The position numbers were made by a program, and so were the translations under genes. The notes beneath the pieces were generated by a model. The model was given only the letters and a program-made list of their open reading frames with translations, had not been told where the DNA came from and made no database searches. From contig JALJCS010000030.1 of assembly GCA_023055355.1 (NCBI GenBank), positions 682,001-746,000 on the forward strand: a stretch of 64,000 bases of DNA. The letters run 5' to 3'. Positions within the stretch are counted from its first letter, which is position 1; each line of letters starts with the position of its first letter. Of this stretch, positions 48,162 to 59,000 are shown piece after piece. Origin of the DNA: Agelaius tricolor. Taxonomy: Eukaryota > Chordata > Aves > Passeriformes > Icteridae.

Positions 48162-49147
48162 TGTGAGAGACGGTCTGAGGTTCCCCCCATTTGCCTCACG
48201 ACCGTCCACAGGACCGATATCAGGAGCCTGAGGACCCCGATGGGACCTCTGGCCTGCCAGTAATGGATGAACACCAAAAATCCTGAGGCCCCTGAGCAGA
48301 GTTCTGGCCTGCCAAGGGATTGTTCACAGCTGTGTCTTCAGTGACTGCTTCTAGCAGGGCCTGCCAAAGGGCGACCCAGCCTATATGCTTGCACCTGCTT
48401 CACGACAATAGACCAGGAATTTTCCCACCTCTTGGCCAGATGAACTTGCTGGGGCAACTTGGTAGCCCCCCCATGGAAAATCCTTCCTCTGCTCCACTAC
48501 CACCGTGAGGCACGGAGATGAAGCCCCCCTACCAAGGACTGAGACTGAGACACCTGTAATTCTGATGCAGGGGTGCTGGCCTGACTGAAGCAGGATGCCT
48601 GCTGAGTGTTGCCTACAGATGTGCCTACAGGACCTAGACTGGTTTCCCCCAGAAAGCAGTCCTGAAACAGTGGGTCCCACTCACTGCTGATACTGACTTA
48701 TCCTGCTGAGAACATGGACTGTCTGTACCCGTCTTCAATACCTTTTTCCCCCTCAGCAATTTCAATAGACTTCTTCTTCTTGATTGTATCTGTTCCCCCT
48801 CAGCCATTTCAAGATCTGTTTCCCCCCTCAGCAATGGACTATAATAGAACCTTGAGTTCACCAGGCAGGGCCATTATCTTCCCAATGTGACTAGGCAAAC
48901 TCTATCGGCTGGACTAAGAGGACTTAGTCTCTCCATGTTTGGTAGCTATACTCCCTCTCTCTTTCTCCCCCTCTTTTTTATTCTTTTCCTCTCCTTGATT
49001 CCTTTCAGGCATTTGCTGTGGTCATTCTATAAAGATGCATTTGTTTTGATTGATACTGCAATCCCCTTTCCAGGTTGTCTTTGCACTCCGAGATCAGTTA
49101 ACCAACCAACCAGTTAACCAACCCGTTGGTATGAGCGGCTCATGACA
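48162..49147 (+). repeat. 3' LTR of the provirus
   Basis: 986 bp, TGTGAGAGAC...CTCATGACA, followed by the ATACC half of the target duplication. TATA box at 49028-49033. It carries no insertion and so shows the empty site of the LTR nested in its partner. Open frames inside it are duplicated in the 5' LTR and are not genes. Confidence 0.92.
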
Positions 49148-49259
49148 ATACCTTCTTTCAAGCTGAAATTGGTTCTAGTCCATAGAAGCACACTGGTAGG
49201 TAAAAGTAGACTCTAAAAGATAACATTCAAAATGTATTTCCCTTGTCTTCCCATTAAAG

Positions 49260-49460
49260 CAAGTGAAGAAAGCAGACAGGAGATCTTCAGATAACATGCT
49301 ATGCAAATTGAAAAGATTCTGTCCTTATTTGAAGCAACTGAGGAACTCACACAATGAAATACAGTTCAGACAGATGGAAGGGTCACAGATGATGTCAAAT
49401 CTGTACTTCCAATGTTTGAATGAAGCAAGATTTCTTGAAGTACAATCCTATACAATGAAG
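49260..49460 (+). other. Candidate host exon, unidentified
   Basis: 201 nt (67 codons, phase 0 at both ends), open throughout, between acceptor cttgtcttcccattaaag and donor ATGAAG/gtgagt. The peptide is basic, then Gln/Asn/Met-rich (LKRFCPYLKQLRNSHNEI within it). It starts only 107 bp downstream of the provirus. I do not recognise the protein. Confidence 0.35.
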
Positions 49461-49948
49461 GTGAGTTTGCAGAAGCAATTGAACTGGCTCTGTTTTCTAA
49501 ACACAATGTTTTCTAAGTAACTGAGGATTCAGGAAGGCAACCTTGGAATTTAAAGGATTTAGAAAGATACAAATACCAAGACTGGCAGTTCATTAGCTTT
49601 AACAGTCTCTTCAAATAAGATCTATTTTTAACTTCTTCTTGTAGTAGGTCTGAAGACATTAGGAATGATGCAATAAAACAAAACAAGCAACAAACCAAAA
49701 CAAAACCAAAACAGCTTTCTCAAAAAGCTTGGAGAAACCAGAGAAATTATGATTTTTAGGGGTTAAGTAGTCCTTTAAAAGTTGTCTCTGGGAAAAGAGA
49801 TAAAAAGCCACTAATTGACTGTGGAGTATATTCCAAACTTGTACTGAAGCATGTAAGGGACAAGAGCCGGTAATAAAACTACTATGCTGGGTTCATCTGT
49901 TAAAAGCATTCCAGAATGGTTGAAATTATCAATCACATAATGTGGGAT

Positions 49949-49979
<31 letters not shown>

Positions 49980-50867
49980 CAGATAAAAGAAGAAAACAAC
50001 ATAAGGAAAAAAATATTTTGAACATGTTTTCCCATTCCCAGATGGCATAACAACTTTATTTCATTTTGTTCCTAAGACTGATTAATAGCTAATGAAGTGT
50101 TTTACAATTGAGAGTGAGAGTGTTCACACTAACCGTACAATTTGGATGGATCTCTTTTACTTTGCACAGCAGCAGATACGGTTTAGCACTCCACAGTTCA
50201 GTCCCCGAAAGTGAATGGGTGTGGCAGATTTAACCTAACTGGCCAGTCCACCACAATGCTTAATTATCTTGGAAAATGCTTTGCTCTATCTCATTATCTG
50301 GACATGTCTCTCTAGCTCCGCTTTGAGCTCCTTGATCTTTCATCTACAGGATGAGATCCAATTTAGCTTAGCAAGGACATAGCCTTTCAAAACCACTTCT
50401 TTTATCTTCTGCATTCATCCAAGTACATTTCTACTGCAGGGAACCCTGTGGAAGATCCTAGTTGTTTTGTTTTTCAGATATGTTGTTGCATAAAAGAGCT
50501 CTTCTTTTAATTTTCTCCCTGCTAAAGTATAGGCTCTGTACTTAACTGATTGTGATGCTAACTCATTATCATCTATTCTTCAGTCGTACAGAGTAGGTAG
50601 CAAAGTTTTCTTCTGAAGACATTCATTTAATGAGAAATGCTGAAGGTCTGACTTTACTTGCAAAGGTCACTGATTGACCGGTTGCAAAATTGTTAAGTCT
50701 AGTAAGAGCAGGAAAAGTGTGCAGTTGCTGTGCCTGTAAATGTCGTGTCAGCTGCTGTTGGGATAAAAAGCATGAGCATAAGAAAACATGGATAGAAAAG
50801 AAATTTGTTGTGATTTCTGCACAAGAGGAAGTATGAAGCACTTATTTCAGTGGCTAAGACAGTATCA
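49461..50867. other. Single-copy DNA, no gene recognised
   Basis: Contains an A23 tract at 49950-49972, which could be the tail of an old retrotransposed sequence; no parent sequence is recognisable upstream of it. Confidence 0.45.
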
Positions 50868-51036
50868 TCATTGGGCCAGTTCTCTTCAACATCTTTTGAA
50901 CAACCTGGACACAGCACTTGAAGGAATATTAAGAAAGTTTGCCAAAGACACTAAATTGGGAGGAGCTGTGAACTAACTCCCTTGAGGGCACAGAGACCTT
51001 GCAGAGAGATCTTGCCAAATAGGAGAGATGGGCAAT

Positions 51037-51607
51037 TCTTGCTGGCCGGGAGTCTATGCACAAATCACAAAAGGGGCGGGACTGCTGGGGACGGCGTCTC
51101 AAGCTGGGTTTTTTCCAGCATCAGTCTCATTACATGGTGATGACAATGGGAAGCTGCCAGCAGCTCACGTCCCCGGCAGCAGACAAAGAACTTACTGTTA
51201 CAACTGACTTGAAAAGTTTTTTGACCAATCACACAAAGCAAAAGCATATTGACAGTACTTCTATCCAATCACTATAAAGACATGTACCTGGGCTTAGAAC
51301 AATGCTCGCTTCTTTCGAATAAAAGACCTGCTTGTAAGCCTTAAGATACAATGCACAGAGCTCCGTTATTAAGCTTAGAACTACCTAACATCGCGCTAGA
51401 TATACTTTGCTGTAGCTTAGGGAGTTATTCTAGACAAGCATTAATACACAGACCATTGTTCCATTTGTCCTTACTTTTCTACTTCTCATCTAATTTTTCT
51501 GCTGACAAACCTTATGACTACTGCTTAGCTCCAATGACAGTTCTGCTGTCTCTGAGGCCTTCCTTTTGCAGCTTTCCCAAACCCCTCTGTTTTTGAGGAT
51601 TCCCACA
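51037..51607 (+). mobile_element. Solo LTR inside CR1, 6-bp duplication (GGCAAT)
   Basis: 571 bp, ending gaggattcccaca, flanked by a perfect GGCAAT at 51031-51036 and 51608-51613 within CR1 coding sequence. TATA box ctataaagac near 51271 and AATAAA at 51318-51323 put it on the + strand. The first two bases read TC rather than TG, probably a point change. A 6-bp duplication suggests an ERVK or alpharetrovirus-like element. Confidence 0.88.
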
Positions 51608-51860
51608 GGCAATCACCAACCAGATGGAGTGGAACAAGGGCAAGTGCTGGATTCAGCACCTGCAACTGGGCAATCCTGGTGGGTGTATAGACTGGGGAGG
51701 GAGCAAGAGGCTGGGAGAAGCACTGCAGAAAGGGACCCAGGCTCCTGGCCAATGGCAAGCTGAATGTGCATCAGCAGTGCCCTGGCAGCCAGGAGGGCCA
51801 AGCCTGTCCTGGGGTGCATCGGGCACAGCATCACCAGCTGGGCAAGGGAGGGGATTGTCT

Positions 51861-51906
51861 TGCTCTGCTCTGCTCTGCTCTGCTCTGCTCTTCTCTGCTC
51901 TGCTCT
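51861..51906. repeat. (TGCTC)n pentanucleotide expansion inside CR1
   Basis: About nine copies with one ttctc interruption, grown from a tgctctgctctg phrase in CR1. Confidence 0.9.
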
Positions 51907-52200
51907 GGGGCGGAATCACCTTGGTATTAGAAAGTCCTCAAATGAGGTCTACAAAGACAGGACTCAAAGAAATGGCATGCAGCTGAGTCAGGGGAGGTTT
52001 AGGTCAGGTATCAGGAAAAAGTTTTTAACCCGAGAATGGCTGGGCACTGGAAGAGTCTCTCCAGGGAGTGGTCACACCATCACAACTGTCTGAGTTTGGG
52101 AGTTCAAGGATGGCCCCAGGCAGGACCAGGAGTTGGACTGATGATGATCCTGATGGGGTCCTTCCAATTCAACAGATTCAACGACTCAATGGTTCTGTCC

Positions 52201-54239
52201 TGGCCACTCAAGGTATATTGCTTGGTCTCATCAGATTTTGATCTGCTCTTGTTGTTGGTCAGACTTTGTCCCTACTGGCTAATGATATTTATCACAAAAG
52301 ACAAAGTGCCTTTTCTCAATTTTCTCAAGCAATTGGAACATGCGCCTTAGAATCCTAAAAAAGTCTTTTCTTTGAAACAACACTGTAGTGTTTTTCACTG
52401 CCCAGTAGTCTTTCCAGATCTTAAGGAGAAAGAAGGCAAAATGAGGGGACGTATTACAATGAATGATTGTCAGTTTTCCGGTTCTTTAGCAGTATATTTG
52501 TACTTCCACTATTCTTTTCTGTAAAATCATGGTTTTCTATAGTATCCAATTTTCTAGCAAGACACATTTCTGCAACTGAGCCCATCAGTCTTTGTGAAAA
52601 GATATTGTCAGAAGTACAAAACATATGAATAGGCAGTGACAAGTGAGGGAAAAAAGGAGTATGAGAAGCAGCTGCATGATCCTAAAGTGAGACAAGAAGG
52701 AGGAGAAGGTGCTCCAGGTGACAGAGCAAAGAATCCCCCACAGTCCCTGAAGGACATCATCATCAAGCAGGTTGTCTCCCAGCAGTCCCTGGAGAACCGT
52801 GGAGGAACACAATGGAGCTCGTGGGGAGCTCCACAGCAGGTGACTGTGCCTTGAAGGAAGCTGCAGCTTGTGGAGGGAGAGAGGGCCAGAAAAGCATCCT
52901 TGACCTCTTGGAAGAGTGGAAGAGTACGTGCAAATCTTCAACAGCTGCTAACTCTACTCTATTCTCTTTCCGCTTCTTGTCTTAGGTAAGTAAGAAGACA
53001 ACCCAAGAATTAGAAGCCTAAATTCTTTTGCTTGAGGCTCCCATTCTTTCTGCCATTCTCTTCCAATTTAGTTTGAAGTAAAACTGATGATAAAGTTCTT
53101 AAGGCTTGATGTTCAGGCTTTTCAGAAAATAGGGAGTGCAAATAACTCTTGTCACTGTCATTTTTTTCATAGAAGGAAAAAAGGGAAATTACTGGTTTTC
53201 AAGGACTTACCGAAATCCATTGGCAACGGTGGTGAGACTGAAGAGTTTAATTAATCTGAAAAGAGAATGTCGTGTGTCAGCGCTGTACAAGTTTTTTTAC
53301 CAGGAAGTCTAGACTTTTAAACAGACTAAGGACACAATAGTTATCTCTGGGAATATTTTAGTATGTATAGTACATTCATCTTTAAATAGTTCTATCTGTT
53401 TGACAGTTATGACTTGGGCTTTAATTTTGATGTGAAAAGAAATATTTGTGATTCAGATCATTTCCATTTCTGAAGCATTTCAGTTGTTGACTGTTTTTGC
53501 TGTCTCCTGAGGGCGGGAAAATAGTCTTTGTACCAATACTGAAACAAACTAGATGGAAAAATTTGTTTTCCTCATTCTTTTCTGTCTATTTGAACAGGCA
53601 CAGCAGCAAGACCACTGCTATGAGTCTGAGTGGCCCTTCCGCTCCAGGATGATAAACTTGTAGTGGCTAGTATGTTATTTGCACCCATTTCTGATGCCGG
53701 CTGTTAACTGTTGTGCAGAAAGATCTGTCAACCTTTTTCCCAGGAGGACACTTCTGAATTGCTTCACTTGTCTCTGAAGCAGAGAACTAAGCTGGCACTC
53801 CATTTCTGAGAGCTTGCTGTGTTAGCCCCCAAACCCATTTCTTTCAAATGCCTTTTACTTTCAACCCAAGCACTTCATTACTTCATGATGTAATCTCTTG
53901 TTCTTCATGTTCGGGGGATTGTTTTAGACTGATAAGAACATATTGCAGTAAGCAGGTAGAACATCTATCTTAAGCAGTATCCATCACTTGGCTTTGGTTC
54001 ATGTATCATAACATCTGCAAGGAATGTCATTTACAATCAATGGATGGGCTGGGGTAACAGGCCACAGGTTTAGGAATCTTTCTCCAATTAATTTTGCGTT
54101 AAAATTTAGCTCTTATCATTTCAATTGGGTCTTTATTAAAACAATCATCTATTTATTACCTGTACCACAATGACCAGTGTACCTGTACCACAGTCAAGAG
54201 TGGCTGAGCATCCTACAACAATTCCAAGAAGAAGAATGG
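52201..54239. other. Mostly single-copy DNA; possible CR1 5' region at 52640-52925
   Basis: 52640-52925 is GC-rich and built of phrases (aagcaggttgtctcccagca, ctggagaaccgtggagg, ccttgaaggaagctgcagc) like the repetitive 5' region of CR1. I hold that call at about 0.4. The rest is A/T-rich unique sequence containing the exon-like island at 53211-53255. Confidence 0.4.
53211..53255 (-). other. Candidate 45-nt host micro-exon
   Basis: On the minus strand: acceptor attctcttttcag, 45 nt, then donor ATTTCG/gtaagt. Only one frame is open (LIKLFSLTTVANGF), in phase 1. Both splice sites are close to consensus, but an exon this short is weak evidence alone. Confidence 0.25.
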
Positions 54240-54665
54240 TCTGAGCCCCCAGTGCAGCACAAGAAGTCTGTCATCAAGCCAGAGTCCCGCAGGCGTTTTC
54301 TCAGCCTGGAGAAGAGCAGACTCCGGGCAAATTGTTAGAGCAGCTCTCCAGTAGCTGAAGACAGCCTACCAGAAGGAGGCAGGTGAGCTACACAAGGGCA
54401 CGGAGCGATAAGAAAAGTGTGGATGGCTTTAAAACCTGAAGAGGATAGGTTTCCTTTGGCTATTGGGAAGAAATTCCTTGCCAAGATGGTTGTGAGACAC
54501 TAGAACATGTTGTGGGTGACCAATTCCTGGAAGTGATCAAGGCCAGCTTGAATGGGTCTTTGAGCTTAAGGCGGTCTAGTGGAAGGTGTCCCTGACAATG
54601 ACATGCTGGGGAGGACGTAGGTGAATTTAAGGTCCCTTCAAAGCCAACCATTCCATTATTCTATG
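54240..54665 (+). mobile_element. CR1 LINE 3' fragment
   Basis: Runs from cctggagaagagcagactcc through gctattgggaagaaattcct and ctagtggaaggtgtccctga to accattccattattctatgg, the CR1 3' terminus. 5'-truncated and diverged. Confidence 0.88.
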
Positions 54666-54867
54666 GTAATCATTCTGTACAGTAGCAGTAAGAAGTTGAA
54701 GCTAGAAATAACATATTCATGCTGAGAAACTGCTATCCAAGGAGTTGAACTGTTTGGGTCTCACATTTATGGGCCATTTAGCAATACTATATCTAATATC
54801 TACTCCTCGCTCTTTATCATACACGCAAGTATTTTATCATCTTTAACGTTTCTGACATTTGGGAATT

Positions 54868-55110
54868 TTCTTTCCTTCTCTTTCTTTCTTCCTTTCTTTC
54901 TTTCCCTCGTTCCTTCTTTCCCTCTTTCCCTCTTTTTCCCTTCCTTTTCTTTCTTTCTTTTTCTTTATCTCTTTCTTTCTTTTTCTCTTTCTCTCTTTCC
55001 TTCTTTCTTTTCTTTCCTTCCCCCACTTCCTTCCTTCACTGCCTTCTTTCCACTATGTCCTTCTTTCTGCCACGTCCTTCTGCCACTTCCTTCCCTCTCT
55101 CCCACCACTT
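54868..55110. repeat. Polypyrimidine tract, about 240 bp
   Basis: Nearly pure C/T on the + strand, built of ctttctttc and cttccttcc units. Purine content is very low until about 55035. Long open frames on both strands (poly-Phe/Ser/Leu, poly-Lys/Glu/Arg) are artefacts of composition. Confidence 0.95.
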
Positions 55111-56005
55111 TGATATTAATTTGCAAACTGTCAAGTAGTTACAGGAAATTACCCTTCTTTAAATATCATTTTGTGGCTTAGAAATGAAGAAATAACAAAA
55201 TTGTGTAAAAACAGGGCATTTAAAAGCCATCTGAAAGTGAGAACTAACTATTGAAAAGACAAAAATACAAAAATGAAATGATGGAGTGGATGGTTTTAAG
55301 GGATATTCTTTGTATGGCTTTGATACAAAGGAGGATCTCAATTTTTACACCTTCTAAAAACACATCTTGAAACTTACTACTTTCCGTGACAAAAATATTT
55401 CCAAAACAAGGAATTTGATTTATGCAGATGAAAATATCATCCTCCAAATAGTCATTATCATGTCCAAAAGATTATCCTGCTTTTACGTAGTAAGCTTTAT
55501 GGAGATTTCTATTCTCACACAAACAAAGAAGAATCTCTCAAATGACTAGAAAATTTTTAAAAGCAAAATAACCTTGAAGAAAAAAGATCCAGAAAAGAGC
55601 AGGGAATTATATACGTGCACACTTGTTACATGTTGGTTACTAATATTGGCTCTAGTTTGTTGGCGAGTACACTTCCCATTCACGCACGCACGCACCCCTC
55701 TTCCTCCTGCACACAGATGTGTGATATTGGGTCTCAAAGAATGGACTATTTTCTCTTAGATAGGTTTTGGTTCTCAAAGTCAAAGCGTAGTCTTCCTGGA
55801 TCTATTACCAGGATTTTGTTCCGGGAAGGGAATGTGCTTGTGCCTGTTAGAAATGGGGAGGAGGGGACAGAAAGCAAAGCTATTTGAAGACAACCTGCAG
55901 CATAACTAAGAGGGGTGCTTCTTGACTGCACAGCAAAAGAAATCTCGGGAGTAAAATGGAGGAAAACTTGAGGTGCTGATAGAGTTTCTCCTTGTGACAG
56001 CTTTC
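55111..56005. other. Single-copy DNA next to the right satellite array
   Basis: Unique sequence with a short (CACG)n run at 55681-55695. No gene seen. Confidence 0.5.
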
Positions 56006-59000
56006 AAACGTACAGAAAACAGCACTTCCTCATTCTCCTGCCTTTCCAATTCACATTAATATTGCAAGAAAAGGGGTTTTGGACAACTTTCTTTTGCTTC
56101 TTGCTAAACACTCTGCTGACACTCCGTGCAACTTCTAGAACAAGAGCGGAGATGCTTTCCGTACGGGCACAGTTTGTCCTGGCAAGACAGAGTAAAAAAG
56201 CTTTTTGCTAAGTTTTATAGGACGAGAGAGGCAGAAGGCAGAGATATGGAGCTCTCCGAAACTAAGCCCCCTGCCAGGGCGTCTTTCCTCAGAAGCCGCT
56301 CTCCGGAGAGCACAGGCACTGGCACAAAGCTCTGTGGGCGAAGAATCATCTTCTTCGCCTCCGGGAGACTGGGAGAACGGCAGCTTCCCAAAGGCGAAGA
56401 TGAAAGCCGCATCAAACAGGCACAGTATGGGAAGCATTCAGACTTAGAGAAAACAGTACTTTACCACTCTCCTGCCTTTTCCATTGTTCTTATATTCGAA
56501 AAGAACGAGTTTTGGACAACTATCTTTTCCTTCTTGCAAAACTCTTTGCAGACCTCCGTGCAAGTTTAGAACAAGATTTTGGATGTTTTCTATACTAGCA
56601 CAGTTTCTCTTTGCAAGATAAGGTGGAAAAGCTTTTTGCTGCATGTTGAACGACAAGAGTCGAAGAAGACGCAAATACGAGGCTCTCCGAAGCTAAGTGG
56701 CGGTCCCGGGCATTTTTGCTGACAAACCGCTCTCAGGAGCCCCCTGCGCTCGGCACAATATTGTGCGCAAAGAAGCCGCTTCTTCGCCTCCCGGAGACGG
56801 AGAGAGCGTCAGCGTCCCAAATGCAAGCCGCAGCAAACAGGCACAGAATGGGGAGCATTCAGACATAGAGAAAACAGTACTTTACCACTCTCCTGCCTTT
56901 TCCATTGTTCTTATATTCGAAAAGAACGAGTTTTGGACAACTGTCTTTTCCTTCCTGTAAAACTCTTTACGGACTTCCGTGTAAGTTTAGAAAACGATTT
57001 TGGATGTTTTGTTTACTAGCACAGTTTCTCTTTGTAAGATACGGTGGAAAAGCTTTTTGCTGCATGTTGAACGACAAGAGCCGAAGAAGACGGAGAGACG
57101 CAGCTCTCCGAAGCGAAGTGCCGGTCCCGGGCATTTTTGCTGAGAAACCGCTCTCAGGAGCTCCCTGCGCTCGGCACAATATTGTGCGCAAAGAAGCCGC
57201 TTCTTCGCCTCCGGGAGACGGGGAGAACGGCAGCTTCCCGAAGGCGAAGATGCAAGCCGCAGCAAAGGGGCACAGTGTGGGCAGCATTCAGACTTAGAGA
57301 AAACAGTACTTTACCACTCTCCTGCCTTTTCCATTGTTTTTATATTCGAAAAGAACGAGTTTTGGACAACTATCTTTTCCTTCTTGCAAAACTATTTGCA
57401 GACCTCTGTGCAAATATAGAAAACGATTTTGGATGTTTTCTTTACTGGAACAGATTATTTTTGCAAGATACAGTGGAAAAGCTTTTTGCTGCATGTTGAA
57501 CGAGAAAAGCCGAAGAAGACGGAGAGACGCAGCTCACCGAAGCGAAGTGCCGGTCCCGGGCATTTTTCGTGAGTAGCCGCTCTCAGGAGCTCCCCGCGCT
57601 CGGCACAATGTTGTGTGCAAAGAAGCCGCTTCTTCGCCTCCGGGAGACGGGGAGAACGGCAGCTTCCCGAAGGCGAAGATGCAAGCCGCAGCAAACAGGC
57701 ACAGAATGGGGAGCATTCAGACATAGAGAAAACAGTACTTTACCACTCTCCTGCCTTTTCCATTGTTCTTATATTCGAAAAGAACGAGTTTTGGACAACT
57801 GTCTTTTCCTTCCTGTAAAACTCTTTACGGACTTCCGTGTAAGTTTAGAAAACGATTTTGGATGTTTTGTTTACTAGCACAGTTTCTCTTTGTAAGATAC
57901 GGTGGAAAAGCTTTTTGCTGCATGTTGAACGACAAGAGCCGAAGAAGACGGAGAGACGCAGCTCTCCGAAGCGAAGTGCCGGTCCCGGGCATTTTTGCTG
58001 AGAAACCGCTCTCAGGAGCTCCCTGCGCTCGGCACAATATTGTGCGCAAAGAAGCCGCTTCTTCGCCTCCGGGAGACGGGGAGAACGGCAGCTTCCCGAA
58101 GGCGAAGATGCAAGCCGCAGCAAACAGGCACAGAATGGGGAGCATTCAGACATAGAGAAAACAGTACTTTACCACTCTCCTGCCTTTTCCATTGTTCTTA
58201 TATTCGAAAAGAACGAGTTTTGGACAACTGTCTTTTCCTTCCTGTAAAACTCTTTACAGACCTCCGTGTAAGTTTAGAAAACGATTTTGGATGTTCTGTT
58301 TACTAGCACAGTTTCTCTTTGCAAGATACGGTGGAAAAGCTTTTTGCTGCATGTTGAACGACAAGAGCTGAAGAAGACGGAGAGACGCAGCTCTCCGAAG
58401 CGAAGTGCCGGTCCCGGGCATTTTTGCTGAGAAACCGCTCTCAGGAGCTCCCTGCGCTCGGCACAATGTTATGCGCAAAGAAGCCGCTTCTTCGCCTCCG
58501 GGAGACGGGGAGAGCGTCAGCTTCCCGAAGGCGAAGATGCAAGCCGCAGCAAACAGGCACAGAATTGGCAGCATTAGACATAGAGAAAACAGTACTTTAC
58601 CAGTCTCCTGCCTTTTCCATTGTTCTTATATTCGAAAAGAACGAGTTTTGGACAACTGTCTTTTCCTTCCTGCAAAACTCTTTACAGACCTCCGTGCAAA
58701 TATAGAAAACGATTTTGGATGTTTTCTTTACTGGAACAGATTATTTTTGCAAGATACGGTGGAAAAGCTTTTTGCTGCATGTTGAACGACAAAAGCCGAA
58801 GAAGACGGAGAGACGCAGCTCACCGAAGCGAAGTGCCGGTCCCGGGCATTTTTCGTCAGAAGCCGCTCTCAGGAGCTCCCTGCGCTCGGCACAATGTTAT
58901 GCGCAAAGAAGCCGCTTCTTCGCCTCCCGGAGACGGAGAGAGCGTCAGCGTCCCAAATGCAAGCCGCAGCAAACAGGCACAGAATGGGGAGCATACAGAC

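Larger units (their letters stand above)
36696..49147 (+). mobile_element. Decayed ERVL-like provirus with env
   Basis: A full-length but inactive provirus: 5' LTR, primer-binding site, gag, protease, RT, RNase H, integrase, env, 3' LTR. The outer 5-bp target duplication is ATACG (36691-36695) and ATACC (49148-49152), one mismatch. Both LTRs start TGTGARAGAC and end TGACA. The 5-bp duplication and the pol type suggest class III (ERVL-like). Every reading frame has stops. Three later LTR insertions interrupt it: two nested in the 5' LTR and one in env. Without them it would be about 10.5 kb. An env in an ERVL-like element is notable because mammalian ERVL lacks one. Confidence 0.88.
50868..52200 (+). 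mobile_element. CR1 LINE copy split by an LTR
   Basis: 50868-51036 is CR1 ORF2 (gttctcttcaacatcttttg, the RT region gtttgccaaagacactaaat, ggagagatgggcaat). The copy resumes after the LTR at 51608 with caatcaccaaccagatgg and runs through the 3' region (ctgagtcaggggaggtttag, gtcacaccatcacaactgtc, ggaccaggagttggactga) to about 52200. The join gggcaat/caccaacc is continuous across the insertion, which proves one original CR1. It is internally shortened near 51910-51970. Confidence 0.88.

Noticed and set aside
36696..49147. An intact, potentially active provirus
   Set aside because: gag has an early TAG, the protease and RT active sites are altered, integrase carries two TGA codons, and env has stops and an LTR insertion.
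49950..49972. A23 tract as the tail of a processed retrogene
   Set aside because: No recognisable coding or gene-like sequence upstream and no target duplication around it.
54817..55113. Poly-Lys/Glu/Arg and Phe/Ser/Leu open frames
   Set aside because: Direct translation of a simple polypyrimidine/polypurine tract.
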